A DNA stretch of 64,000 nt from Alkalicoccus luteus (GCA_052061695.1 JBPZEY010000004.1), one strand, 5' to 3'; positions 40,695 to 49,473 are shown, numbered from the stretch's first letter. The notes: a model not told the origin generated them from the letters alone. Numbers and translations: made by a program.

Positions 40695-41153
40695 TCAGTC
40701 TTCTTCCACATTAGTCCCCCGCTGAACCTCCACCCGCTGGCGCAGTGTATGCTTATATTCTCTGCTTTCTCCCTCGCCGCCGGCTGGTGCGACAGTAAAG
40801 ACCGCTTCTGCTTCAATCGTAAATTCACCCGGATCAGCTTCAACCTCAATGTGATTTCCGCTGTGTTCAGCGTCTTCGTCGAGCATGATCTGCTGTATGT
40901 CTCCACCGGCATCCTCTTCCGCTTCATAAAGCAGCATATCTCCCTGCTCAATCCGGTTGATTACAGCAATATGTCCTTCATACTGAAACAATGCCTCCTG
41001 TTCACCGTTGTGTAACACAACCGGCGTGACAGAAAGCGTTCCTCCAGCAAACTCCGGATCCAGATACAATTCCGCCTGCTCATATGGACCAGCCTCCCCG
41101 CATCCGCGCAGTGTAATCACGGATACGATAAAGAACAGCACTCCTGCCTTCAT
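40695..41153 (-). CDS. Small lipoprotein, function unknown
   Basis: Predicted lipoprotein of 152 residues. The signal peptide ends in LRGC (Cys18), a slightly unusual lipobox with Arg at -2. The mature part is acidic and beta-rich (PVVLHNGEQEALFQYEG, GEFTIEAEAVFTV). AGGAGGG precedes the ATG at 41153; the longer upstream reading is not needed. I recognise no family. Confidence 0.7.
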   Translation of the reverse strand: MKAGVLFFIVSVITLRGCGEAGPYEQAELYLDPEFAGGTLSVTPVVLHNGEQEALFQYEGHIAVINRIEQGDMLLYEAEEDAGGDIQQIMLDEDAEHSGNHIEVEADPGEFTIEAEAVFTVAPAGGEGESREYKHTLRQRVEVQRGTNVEED

Positions 41154-41231
41154 CTGCTTTCCCTCCTGTTTTCCATTCCCTCTCATTTTACCTAAAGCTG
41201 GGGGGTGAGGTAAAGAAAACAGTTGGCCGCG

Positions 41232-42029
41232 CTATTGTGCTTCTACTGTTCCTGCCTGCAGGACATGGCGCATAAGAAAATCAGCTGCTCCATCTTCGGC
41301 ATTCGTCCCTGTAACAAAGTCCGCCGCCTTTTTTAATTCCGGTATGGCATTACCCATTGCCACACCAGTGCCGGCGCGGCGCAGCATGTCGATATCATTC
41401 GGTCCGTCGCCAAACGCGATCGCTTCCTGCTTGGAAATACCGTATTGATACAACAGGTATTCCATCGCTGACCATTTTGAGATTTCTTTACGAACCAGTT
41501 CAAATCCGTCCTGCCAGCGGATTAATTCCGCCGTACGGCTGTAGAGCTTTTTCGGGAGCGTAATGAAGTCCGTAGACCGAACGCTGTACTTTAATATTTT
41601 CTCCGGTTTCACCGTATGAAGCGGCCCTGTGTAGACCGGATACTTTCCGCCCTCATTAACCCATGCCTGTACAATTTCATCCTGTTCCAGGCAGTACAGG
41701 CCTTCTTCTGCATGAACCATTATATTTCTAGCACCGGAGCGGACGACCGCTTCGTGCAGCTCCCACGGTGAATGCATGTACTTCATCTGCAGCGGATCAA
41801 GCGAAAACCAGTCGTAGACGGCAGCCCCATTTAAACAAATCATCGGCGTTTTCAGTCCGAGACTCCGATGATGCGGCAGGGTAATATCCAGGTGTCTTCC
41901 CGTAGCGAGAAACACATAAATGCCAGCTCGTTTCAGTTCTTCAATCACCTGTCTCATTTTATGGGAAATTACATCTTCGGTATTTAACAGAGTACCATCC
42001 ATATCGAGAAATACAGCTCTTATGCGCAT
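41232..42029 (-). CDS. HAD superfamily phosphatase, Cof type
   Basis: Cytoplasmic phosphatase of 265 residues. Motif I FLDMDGTLL gives the nucleophile Asp9 and Asp11, motif II is LATGR near 42, and motif IV GDGPNDIDML is near 212. A large C2-type cap lies between. Such enzymes hydrolyse sugar or flavin phosphates; the substrate is unknown. I start at ATG 42029 because motif I must be N-terminal; the open frame continues upstream without likeness. Confidence 0.88.
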   Translation of the reverse strand: MRIRAVFLDMDGTLLNTEDVISHKMRQVIEELKRAGIYVFLATGRHLDITLPHHRSLGLKTPMICLNGAAVYDWFSLDPLQMKYMHSPWELHEAVVRSGARNIMVHAEEGLYCLEQDEIVQAWVNEGGKYPVYTGPLHTVKPEKILKYSVRSTDFITLPKKLYSRTAELIRWQDGFELVRKEISKWSAMEYLLYQYGISKQEAIAFGDGPNDIDMLRRAGTGVAMGNAIPELKKAADFVTGTNAEDGAADFLMRHVLQAGTVEAQ

Positions 42030-42258
42030 GTCTGTTTCATCCTCTCCTGTTTCTATACCTACACCATACCCGCTGAACGTAAATCCCGTGTTAAGGAAGC
42101 TTAAAGGTTGAGGCTCCATTTTAAACGTTTTGTAAAGATCCGCTTTTCCTGAAGCGAACCGACCACAGCTAATTTCATTCAACAAGTTCCTATGAAAAAT
42201 GGAGAATGAATGATCAAACAAGCGATACTGCTGTATGACGTACGCTTTCATCGAATTT

Positions 42259-42286
42259 TTGACTTTTTCTCATAATCTGCTATACT
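42259..42286 (+). promoter_or_regulatory. Sigma-A promoter of sulP-uspA
   Basis: TTGACT (42259-42264), 16 nt, TATACT (42281-42286). Downstream is a hairpin GAGTCTTTC/GAAGGACTC (42307-42328) in the leader. The stretch 42030-42356 otherwise contains no gene. Confidence 0.7.
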
Positions 42287-42398
42287 CATTCTGTTCTCTA
42301 CGGACCGAGTCTTTCTAGGAAGGACTCTATCAATCTAATAGAAAGAGGTGCACGTGTTGTCTACAATTGAAAAATGGAAATAGGAATGGTTCAGCAAC

Positions 42399-43820
42399 GT
42401 GAAAGGAGACGTGCTGGCAGGGCTGGTTGTAGCCCTCGCTCTGATCCCGGAAGCGATTGCTTTTTCCATCATTGCTGGTGTTGACCCGATGGTCGGCCTC
42501 TATGCCAGCTTCTGTATTGCTGTCATTATCTCGTTTGTCGGTGGACGCCCCGGCATGATTTCGGCAGCAACAGGAGCAATGGCTCTGCTCATGATTACGC
42601 TTGTAGCAGACCATGGCTTGGAGTATCTGCTCGCCGCTACGATTCTGACAGGTATTCTGCAGATTTTATTCGGGGTGTTTAAGCTCGCTGCGTTGATGAA
42701 ATTTGTGCCGAGATCCGTTATGATCGGCTTTGTCAATGCGCTTGCAATCTTAATCTTCACGTCCCAGCTGCAGCACTTTGTCAACGAGACGTGGGTGATG
42801 TATGCGATGGTGGCGCTCACGCTGGCGATCATTTATATTTTGCCTAAGTTTACGAAAGCCGTTCCGTCTACACTTGTCGCCATCGTTGTCGTTACGGCGA
42901 TAGCGATCATTATGAACGCAGGCGTTCGTACAGTCGGCGATATGGGGGCACTCCCGGATACACTGCCGATCTTTGCCCTGCCAAACATCCCGCTGAACAT
43001 GGAAACGCTGATGATTATCTTCCCTTATTCATTAGCGCTTGCGATGGTTGGGATATTGGAATCTCTGTTAACGGCCTCGATCGTGGATGACATGACCGAT
43101 ACGGACAGTGATAAAAACAAAGAAAGCCGCGGGCAAGGAATTGCCAACGTCACTACAGGTTTCTTCGGCGGCATGGCCGGCTGTGCAATGATCGGTCAAT
43201 CAGTCATCAACGTCAAGTCCGGTGGTACGGGCAGACTATCCGCTTTGGTCGCCGGTACGTTTCTTATGTTTCTCATTCTCGTCGTCGGAGACTGGGTTGT
43301 GCAAATTCCGATGGCAGCTCTAGCCGGCGTCATGATCATGGTATCCATCGGCACGTTTGACTGGTCGTCGCTGACGAACATTCATAAAGGGCCGCGGACG
43401 GATGCGCTCGTCATGGTCACCGTCGTCGGTACGGTAGTTTATACGCACGATTTGGCGATTGGTGTGTTCGCCGGGGTAATAATGAGCGCTATCTTCTTTG
43501 CCTGGAAGCTTTCCAAGATCAAAGTCGAGGAACATTTCAATGTTCGCACCCGGGAGATGACGTACGAAATTCACGGACAGCTCTTCTTTGCTTCCGTACA
43601 GGCTTTCATGGACCAGCTTGATTTTAGCGCCGATGTCAGTCACGTTATTCTCGACTTATCGAATACACAGCTGTGGGACGACTCAGCAGTTGGCGCTATT
43701 GATAAGGTGAAGCACAAATATGGACTTCGCAATATTGAAGTATCTATTACAGGATTAAACAAAGAAAGCTACAAGCTAATGGAAAAGATCGGCGGCTTAA
43801 ACAAAGCCTCCGGCCATTAA
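42399..43820 (+). CDS. SulP family anion transporter with STAS domain (N terminus interrupted)
   Basis: Membrane anion (sulfate/bicarbonate-like) transporter, 473 residues as annotated. Ten or more helices from LAGLVVALALIPEAIAF onward, then a short C-terminal STAS domain (about 385-470). The natural start seems to be TTG at 42357, placed after AGAAAGAGGTG, reading L-S-T-I-E-K-W-K, then TAG at 42381-42383, then E-W-F-S-N-V-K-G-D in the same frame. That joined text looks like the normal SulP N terminus, so the gene carries an in-frame amber codon at position 9. Translation could restart at GTG 42399, but no ribosome site precedes it. It may be inactive, read through, or a sequence error. Confidence 0.85.
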   Translation: MKGDVLAGLVVALALIPEAIAFSIIAGVDPMVGLYASFCIAVIISFVGGRPGMISAATGAMALLMITLVADHGLEYLLAATILTGILQILFGVFKLAALMKFVPRSVMIGFVNALAILIFTSQLQHFVNETWVMYAMVALTLAIIYILPKFTKAVPSTLVAIVVVTAIAIIMNAGVRTVGDMGALPDTLPIFALPNIPLNMETLMIIFPYSLALAMVGILESLLTASIVDDMTDTDSDKNKESRGQGIANVTTGFFGGMAGCAMIGQSVINVKSGGTGRLSALVAGTFLMFLILVVGDWVVQIPMAALAGVMIMVSIGTFDWSSLTNIHKGPRTDALVMVTVVGTVVYTHDLAIGVFAGVIMSAIFFAWKLSKIKVEEHFNVRTREMTYEIHGQLFFASVQAFMDQLDFSADVSHVILDLSNTQLWDDSAVGAIDKVKHKYGLRNIEVSITGLNKESYKLMEKIGGLNKASGH

Positions 43821-43835
43821 GGAGGCCGTTCGCTT

Positions 43836-44258
43836 ATGAAACGTATCTTACTTGCAGTTGATGGCTCTGAACACAGCAATCGAGCCGCCGAAAAAGCAAT
43901 TGGACTTGCCAGGATCACGGAAGACTCTGAAATTGAACTGCTTTATGTAGTCGACGGCAGCCGCTCTAAAACAGATATCCTGCACTATGGGGATTCTGAT
44001 GCAGCTTCTGCGAAGCGCCGCCGTATGCTCGCTTCATTTGAGGACATGATTGCCGCTGAGAACATCTCTGTTACCTCAACCGTTCTTCACGGAAAGAACG
44101 GCGTAGCAGAGCCTATCATTTCTCATGCGAACGACGGCGCGTACGATGTGCTTGTGATTGGAAGCCGTGGACTGAACACGATGCAGACGATGGTTCTCGG
44201 AAGCGTCAGCCATAAAGTGATGAAGTATGTGAAAGCCCCGGTCATGATGGTTAAATAA
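43836..44258 (+). CDS. Universal stress protein, UspA family
   Basis: Protein of 140 residues with the ATP-binding UspA fold: ILLAVDGSEHSNRAAEKAI at the start and IGSRGLNTMQTMVLGSVSHKV near 108, the Gly-rich nucleotide loop. It follows sulP by 15 bases with AAGGAGG before the ATG, so they form one operon; UspA partners of SulP carriers are frequent. It is paralogous to the gene at 44705. Confidence 0.93.
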   Translation: MKRILLAVDGSEHSNRAAEKAIGLARITEDSEIELLYVVDGSRSKTDILHYGDSDAASAKRRRMLASFEDMIAAENISVTSTVLHGKNGVAEPIISHANDGAYDVLVIGSRGLNTMQTMVLGSVSHKVMKYVKAPVMMVK

Positions 44259-44297
44259 GGAAAAAGAGCGCACGTTGCAATGCTCCTCTTCACGAGA

Positions 44298-44326
44298 AGA
44301 ACTCTCCAAATGGAGGGTTCTTTTTT
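44298..44326 (+). terminator. Intrinsic terminator of sulP-uspA
   Basis: AGAACTCTCC/GGAGGGTTCT with one G-U, loop AAAT, followed by TTTTTT. Confidence 0.88.
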
Positions 44327-44329
44327 ATG

Positions 44330-44600
44330 CACTGACAGCTGGTTCCGCCTCCGAAAGGATGAGGAGGGAACGAGCACGACTTTCCCTCCTGACCTCCAGA
44401 TCTTCTACCCTGAGAAGTCTTTCTTTATCTTCCGCATCACGGCTTCTAAAGGTGAAAAAGCCTCAAACCTAGTGAAGCCGTGTCCTTCTGCCAAGTGCTG
44501 CTCACTAAAATGGGCCTATTCTGGCAAAGCGGAGGGGACCTGCAACCAAAACGACGTCCTGTCGTTCTTCACTGAAAAGTCTGCGCTTTTTTTGGTCTGG
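44330..44600 (-). repeat. Possible degraded terminator-associated repeat, copy G
   Basis: This gene-free stretch begins just after a terminator and holds text resembling the left half of the repeat family in reverse orientation: AGTGAAGCCGTGTCC (compare AGTGAAGCCGCGCC) and GGGCCTATTCTGGC (compare GGCCCATAGCTGGC), in the same order. Similarity is weak and the ends are not definable. Confidence 0.35.
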
Positions 44601-44638
44601 CTCATGTATGTTTTGATTTTTTCCTGTAGTGACTGTTT

Positions 44639-44663
44639 GTTTGAATCATGCAAATATGGGAAG
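44639..44663 (+). promoter_or_regulatory. Candidate sigma-B promoter of the second uspA
   Basis: GTTTGA (44639-44644), 13 nt, GGGAAG (44658-44663), 42 nt before the ATG. A moderate sigma-B match in front of a stress gene; a sigma-A reading is also possible. Confidence 0.4.
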
Positions 44664-44704
44664 ATAGCTGTATACACTACTTTAACGGAATAAGGGGGCT
44701 CCTT

Positions 44705-45130
44705 ATGTTTACTCATATTTTAGTCGCAGCAGACGGATCCGAGCACAGCTTCAGGGCATGTGAAAAAGCAGCAGAGCTTGCTTCATTAGCAGAGCGGAAC
44801 GCCGTGGTTGAACTGCTTCATGTGGAAATGCGCAGCCGTTCTGTTACAGACGAGCTGGAGGATGAGAAACCTCACCCGCCGGCCGAGGAGCAGCAGGAGC
44901 TGTTTGATGAATATAAAAAAGTCGATATCGGCCCTGCAGAATGGAAGGAAACGGTTATTATGGAGCGGGAAAACGTCGCTTCCTCCATTATCGATTACAC
45001 GAAAGAGTCCGGAGCGGATATTCTCGTAATCGGAAGCCGCGGACGCAGCTCGCTGCAGACGATGGTGCTTGGAAGCGTCAGTCACAAAGTCATGAAGTAC
45101 GTCGAAGTTCCGGTTTTGATCGTTAAATAA
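44705..45130 (+). CDS. Universal stress protein, UspA family (second copy)
   Basis: Protein of 141 residues, paralogous to the one at 43836: ILVAADGSEHSFRACEKAAELA at the start (blocks) and IGSRGRSSLQTMVLGSVSHKVMKYVEVPVLIVK at the end, almost the same as its neighbour's end. It has its own promoter region, so the pair is a tandem duplication with separate control. ATG at 44705 follows AAGGGGG by six bases. Confidence 0.93.
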   Translation: MFTHILVAADGSEHSFRACEKAAELASLAERNAVVELLHVEMRSRSVTDELEDEKPHPPAEEQQELFDEYKKVDIGPAEWKETVIMERENVASSIIDYTKESGADILVIGSRGRSSLQTMVLGSVSHKVMKYVEVPVLIVK

Positions 45131-45269
45131 GCGTTATAGTAAACGGTGCTGATTGGTGGTGCAAGAAACTGGAGAACGGATCCTTCCTGAAAACATGGAA
45201 CCGGATCACCCTATGTGCCTCACACATGCAGCACGGTAGTACTTGGCACTTCCCTGGTTTCCAGCCGTG

Positions 45270-45425
45270 TACGAAACATTGCCTGCGGCAGCGGCTACGA
45301 AGCGAAACTTATGGCAAGGCTCAGGCAAAAACGGTTAGCTGAGCCCGTTCTCTCCAGAAACCGAGTGTCAGCAGATACAGGCAGATGCAACGTTATTCCC
45401 CTAAAATGACTATATCTACATTCTG
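45270..45425 (+). repeat. Degraded terminator-associated repeat, copy E
   Basis: About 155 bp match the right end of the repeat family: CGGTTAGCTGAGCCCGTTCT, CTCCAGAAACCGAGTGTC, GATGCAACGTTATTC and the terminal TGACTATATCTACATTCTG. It abuts the MATE terminator with the usual polarity. The region 45131-45270 before it contains no gene and is too diverged to assign. No second terminator copy is seen on the left. Confidence 0.75.
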
Positions 45426-45460
45426 AAAAGACCGTTCTCTGTGAATAGAGAGCGGTCTTT
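45426..45460 (-). terminator. Intrinsic terminator of marR-MATE
   Basis: AAAGACCGTTCTCT/AGAGAGCGGTCTTT, 14 bp with one G-U, loop GTGAAT, T run on the minus strand, just after the MATE stop. Confidence 0.88.
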
Positions 45461-45466
45461 CGTTGA

Positions 45467-46861
45467 TCAGGCATGCTTTTCCTGCAGGTTTTCTTCTTTC
45501 TTTGCTTGAGCATCCGGTGGAAAGAACAGCTTCCGGTCTCGCCGCAAGAAATAAAGCGACAAAAGAACAGCAAGAATATCGGCCGCGGGGAATGCAATCC
45601 AGACTCCCCAGACACCAATCACCGGTGCGAGAATCAGAACGAGCGGAATCAAAAACAGCACCTGCCTGGCCATCGATAGAATTAAAGCCGGCCTCGCTTT
45701 TCCAAGCGCCTGATAAAGGCCGCCGCTGATCACCTGTATGCCGATCACAAACGCGACAGCAAAAATAATTCGCAGCGCATCAACTCCTGCGTCGATCACA
45801 GCCTGATCCTGCGTAAATACTCGCATAAGCCAGTCCGGGATGACCATCGCTGCTCCAAATACGAGAAACGAAAACAGCGTTACGACTTTGAGAGAAAGCT
45901 TAATCGCCTCACTCATTCGTCCAAACTGCCGAGCCCCAAAGTTATAGCCGACGATCGGCTGCATCCCCTGTAGAATTCCCATCATCGGCATTAGCGTAAT
46001 CATCGCGATTCGCTGCACAACACCAAATACCCCGACGTAAAATTCGCCGCCGTAGCGGATCAGCATCGCATTAATGACGATCATCATCACGCTTCCTGCT
46101 ACCTGCCGGGCAAATGCCGGCATCCCAACGATAGAGACTTCCTTAATAATCCGCCAAACCGGCAGCATGAGAACTGGACGAATATGAAGGGAGCTTTTCC
46201 CGCTGATAAAATACTTTAACACCATAAAGGTTACGGAAGCCTGTGAAATGACAGTCGCAATAGCCGCTCCCTGCACTCCCATATTCAGCCAGATAATAAA
46301 AACTGGATCCAGAATAATGTTGAGCACAGACGGAATAATCATTGTGATCATCGCAAACCTGGCATTTCCTTCTGCGCGGATGACGGCGTTTGTCGTAAAT
46401 GCAAATGTAAAAAAGACTGTCCCCATTGTAATTGGGAAAATATAGGAATATGCCATCGCCATAACGGTATCGCCTGCCCCAAACAGCTGGAGAACCGGGT
46501 TCAGCAGTGTATAGGAGCCGATCACGCCGATGACACCAATAAGTACAACGAGCATCATCATGTTACTAAATACATGATCTGCCTCTTTTTCTTTCCCGGC
46601 TCCGAGCCTTCTGGAAATAACAGAAGCACCACCCATGCCTAACGCCCCGGCAACAGCCATCATGACGATCATAAGCGGAAAAGCCAGCGTCACAGCAGCC
46701 ACTCCGTCAATGCCGACCGCATAGGAAATAAAGATGGTATCGACCAGGTTGTACACGGACATCGCAAGCATTCCTGCAATTGCAGGAATAGAAAGTCGCT
46801 TCAGCAAGGCAGGGATCGGCTCAGATCCAAGCCTTGCACTTTGTTCTTTTTGGGAGTTCAC
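45467..46861 (-). CDS. MATE family multidrug/Na+ antiporter
   Basis: Efflux protein of 464 residues with twelve membrane segments in two related halves (PALLKRLSIPAIAGMLAMSVYNLVDTIFI at the start in blocks; GMPAFARQVAGSVMMIVINAM at the start of the second half). It exports cationic drugs using sodium or proton gradients. A GTG start overlaps the stop of the MarR regulator (GTGA), so they are one operon and the regulator probably controls the pump. Confidence 0.93.
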   Translation of the reverse strand: MNSQKEQSARLGSEPIPALLKRLSIPAIAGMLAMSVYNLVDTIFISYAVGIDGVAAVTLAFPLMIVMMAVAGALGMGGASVISRRLGAGKEKEADHVFSNMMMLVVLIGVIGVIGSYTLLNPVLQLFGAGDTVMAMAYSYIFPITMGTVFFTFAFTTNAVIRAEGNARFAMITMIIPSVLNIILDPVFIIWLNMGVQGAAIATVISQASVTFMVLKYFISGKSSLHIRPVLMLPVWRIIKEVSIVGMPAFARQVAGSVMMIVINAMLIRYGGEFYVGVFGVVQRIAMITLMPMMGILQGMQPIVGYNFGARQFGRMSEAIKLSLKVVTLFSFLVFGAAMVIPDWLMRVFTQDQAVIDAGVDALRIIFAVAFVIGIQVISGGLYQALGKARPALILSMARQVLFLIPLVLILAPVIGVWGVWIAFPAADILAVLLSLYFLRRDRKLFFPPDAQAKKEENLQEKHA

Positions 46862-47298
46862 CGGCCTTCCTCCTCACGGAACGACAGACGTATTTTCTCC
46901 AGCAGCCGCCGCATTTGTTTGTCCTCTTCAGCTGAAAGAGCACTGGTTATTTTCGACTCTGCATGTTCCAGTGCTGTCCACATCTCTTCTTCGATATGCA
47001 TGCCTTTTTCCGTAAGAGAAATCACTCTGCTGCGCCGGTCTTCGCGGCTCTGCATTTTCCGAATCAGTTCTTTTTTCAGCATCGTTTCCAGCAGTCCGTT
47101 CATCGTTGATCCTTGCACATTCAGCCGCTGCATCAGCTCCACCTGCGTCATACTGCCTTCTTTGTAAAGCAGAAACAGGATATTACTTTGAGAGCGTGTC
47201 AGCCCTAACCCTGAAAACTTACGATTAATATTGTTTTGAAGCATGTGTGCAGTCATACCAAGTTCGTAGGAAAGCAGTTTTTCTATGGGCTGATTCAT
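46858..47298 (-). CDS. MarR family transcriptional regulator
   Basis: Winged-helix regulator of 146 residues: GLTRSQSNILFLLYKEGSMTQVEL, LNVQGSTMNGLLETM (recognition helix) and the wing SREDRRSRVISLTEKG, read in blocks. Likely autorepressor of the regulator-MATE operon, released by toxic compounds. ATG at 47298 has GGAGG ten bases before; upstream in-frame codons lack support. Confidence 0.92.
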   Translation of the reverse strand: MNQPIEKLLSYELGMTAHMLQNNINRKFSGLGLTRSQSNILFLLYKEGSMTQVELMQRLNVQGSTMNGLLETMLKKELIRKMQSREDRRSRVISLTEKGMHIEEEMWTALEHAESKITSALSAEEDKQMRRLLEKIRLSFREEEGR

Positions 47299-47419
47299 TA
47301 CCAGTCGTCCTCCATCGCAAATACTTCGTTCCCTAATATTACGATATACGAAGGAGTTCGTCAATCCATTTTCAGGAAACAGATGTACGACGAATAGAGC
47401 TGCCAGCCGGCAGCTCGTT

Positions 47420-47825
47420 ATCAGGCTTTTGAAAAAGTCCGTCTGATTACCTAGTTACTGTTTTTTTATATCATCCTTCTTCGCTTCATCAGCCTGCCGC
47501 TCCGAAACAAAGCGGCAAAGAATTTCCCTCCTGCTCGCTGCTCCTAAGACGAATGCTGCGAAGCACCCGGGTCCCGCTCTATGAAAAAGACCCTGCACGA
47601 AGAAGGTTCCATGGGCACTTGCAGGCTCCTGCTAAAAACATCAGGTGTTTACCTTCTCTGCCAGCTGTCGAAACCAGAGAGCCTCGGCTCAGAATAAAGG
47701 GTAGACCCAGCGCTTCCGACAACCGGAGGAAAGCCAAACCCGTTTCCTCCGGAAAGAGCAGGTCCGCAGATGCAGACGGTGGCGAAGATAATCACCTCCG
47801 TTCCCAACGCCTTTTATTAAACAAC
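47420..47825 (+). repeat. Diverged terminator-associated repeat, copy F
   Basis: The left end ATCAGGCTTTTGAAAAAGTCC (47421) is a diverged form of CAGGCTGTTGATAAAGTCA, and the right part CCGTTTCCTCCGGAAAGAGC with GGTCCGCAGATGCAGACGG matches copy B. A hairpin GAGCTGCC/GGCAGCTC (47399-47416) stands at the left edge; no matching hairpin is found at the right edge. The right end again faces a gene end (47842). No protein is recognisable between 47365 and 47841. Confidence 0.65.
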
Positions 47826-47841
47826 ATAGACAAACTGGCCG

Positions 47842-48789
47842 TTAGTAGCCATTTTCCTGATTAACCTGATTGACCGGAAGTATTTCCCCTTTTGTATAGG
47901 CGATTAAATTTGGTATTAAAATATCGCAGACGACCCGTTCGTTGTAAAATTCGGTTGAGCCTGCTGTGTGCGGAGAGATAAGTACGTTATCCATCTCCCA
48001 AAGCGGATTCGCTTCTGGAAGCGGCTCTTCTTGAAAAACGTCCAGTCCGGCTCCGCCGAGCTGCTTTTGTGCAAGTAATTCCGTCATTGCCGCTTCATCT
48101 ACGGTGCCGCCCCGGCCTATGTTAATGAAAAAGGTCTGTTTTCCCATCAGTCGAAGTCGTGCCTCTGAAAAAAACTGTTCCGTATCTTTTGTCAGCGGCA
48201 GGGCATTGATGACAAAATCGGCCTTCGCAAGCCGCTGATCGGCTTCCTCCGGCGTGACGATTCTATCTGCATAATCTGACGGCGCTCCGCTTTTGCGAAC
48301 GCCGGTAACATCCATTCGGAACGCTTTTGCGAGCCTTGCCGTTTCCTCTCCGATCGCTCCCATCCCGTATATCACGATTGAAGCTCCATGAATTTCATGC
48401 TTCAATCCAGCATGATGCCATTTCTTTTCAGTCTGCTGCTTTGCATAAGCAGACATGCGCCTTGTCCAGCCGAGCATAAAGGCAAAAATCGTTTCCGAAA
48501 TGGGCGCGGCGTGGACTCCATTGGCACTTGAAATCTGAATTCCCTGCTTAAAGTATGTATCGAGTGGAAGATGGTCGACGCCTGCACTCCACGTTTGGAT
48601 CCACTTCAGATGTTCTCCCGCATACTCCATCATGTCTGCCTTCCATCCAGCAGCTGCTTCTGCTTCCGGCATCCAAGGCTTCCACGTTTCTTCCTCCCGG
48701 CCGATAACCACATTCCAATCTGGGACTGCTTCTTTAATTTTCTTGATGAGCTCCCCCTGCAAATCCTGTGCAATGACGATCGTTCGCAT
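47842..48789 (-). CDS. D-2-hydroxyacid dehydrogenase family protein
   Basis: NAD(P)-dependent oxidoreductase of 315 residues that reduces 2-keto acids. The Rossmann loop GMGAIGEE is near residue 142; the catalytic set is Arg in INIGRGG (about 224-230), Glu in DVFQEEPLP (about 255) and His in SPHTAGST (about 274). WSAGVDHLPL near 68 is the substrate loop. Closest in style to glyoxylate/hydroxypyruvate reductases; substrate unknown. AGGAGG precedes the ATG. A single-gene unit. Confidence 0.93.
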   Translation of the reverse strand: MRTIVIAQDLQGELIKKIKEAVPDWNVVIGREEETWKPWMPEAEAAAGWKADMMEYAGEHLKWIQTWSAGVDHLPLDTYFKQGIQISSANGVHAAPISETIFAFMLGWTRRMSAYAKQQTEKKWHHAGLKHEIHGASIVIYGMGAIGEETARLAKAFRMDVTGVRKSGAPSDYADRIVTPEEADQRLAKADFVINALPLTKDTEQFFSEARLRLMGKQTFFINIGRGGTVDEAAMTELLAQKQLGGAGLDVFQEEPLPEANPLWEMDNVLISPHTAGSTEFYNERVVCDILIPNLIAYTKGEILPVNQVNQENGY

Positions 48790-49021
48790 AAATGGTCCTC
48801 CTCTAATGACTAGTCATTATACCTTTTCGATCAAAGACGGTTCTTTTCCTGCTTTTTGGAGGCTTCTGACGGAGCTGTTTCGCTAAACTGTCATAAAGCA
48901 TTCATAATCACAGACGGGCTTCCGGTTTCTACCGTCTGTCGTTTCGCATATAATAGAAAACAGACTGTGTATGTTGCACCGCGATCTCGAGCATTCATCT
49001 TTGAAAAGAGAGGTTTTGTGT

Positions 49022-49414
49022 ATGTCATATAGTAAAATGCTGCTTATTACCGCTGCCGTCTTCGGTGTCATCGGTACGTTCATGGGTGGTCACATGGCCG
49101 GCTCAGGCGGACCTTCACTGCGTCCGATCCATGCTCACGTTCTGACTGCCGGCTGGCTGTCTTTATTCGCCTGGTCGATCTACTACAAAGTATACCGTCC
49201 TGGAAAAACGCTGCTTACCAAAATTCATGTATGGAGTGCCCTGATCGGAACCATTGGACTCTGCCTCGGCATGTATCTCTATATGATGGAGCCGTTTCCG
49301 CTCCCGGGAATAGTGACCCTGCTGTTCTATATCATCAGCGGATCTGTGCTGATGATCAGCTACTTTGTCTTTTTAATTATCGCTGTCCGAACGCCTGATG
49401 AGGATCCTGCTTAA
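49022..49414 (+). CDS. Four-helix membrane protein, possible oxidase subunit I-like fold
   Basis: Membrane protein of 130 residues with four hydrophobic segments (about 5-25, 38-55, 68-88, 95-120). The text RPIHAHVLTAGWLSLFAWSIYYK has a His pair in a helix, resembling short stand-alone relatives of haem-copper oxidase subunit I. Function unknown; haem binding is only a guess. AGAGG lies eight bases before the ATG. Confidence 0.68.
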   Translation: MSYSKMLLITAAVFGVIGTFMGGHMAGSGGPSLRPIHAHVLTAGWLSLFAWSIYYKVYRPGKTLLTKIHVWSALIGTIGLCLGMYLYMMEPFPLPGIVTLLFYIISGSVLMISYFVFLIIAVRTPDEDPA

Positions 49415-49431
49415 TTTGTCTATTACGCAGA

Positions 49432-49468
49432 AAACAGCCTCTGCCCGATGAATGGGCGGAGGCTGTTT
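49432..49468. terminator. Bidirectional terminator between the membrane protein and the LOV gene
   Basis: 15-bp stem AAACAGCCTCTGCCC/GGGCGGAGGCTGTTT with one G-U between convergent genes, T-rich on both sides. Confidence 0.88.
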
Positions 49469-49473
49469 AATTG

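Noticed and set aside
42307..42328. Riboswitch or attenuator upstream of sulP
   Set aside because: There is only one hairpin, without a T run or a recognisable aptamer core.
44280..44693. Open frame of 137 codons between the two uspA genes
   Set aside because: It begins inside the uspA terminator and runs through degraded repeat sequence; no ribosome site or known domain.
45215..45409. Open frame of 64 codons before the MATE terminator
   Set aside because: Falls in degraded repeat E with no start signal.
47553..47864. Open frame of about 100 codons after marR
   Set aside because: It lies in diverged repeat F, has no ribosome site and no family likeness.
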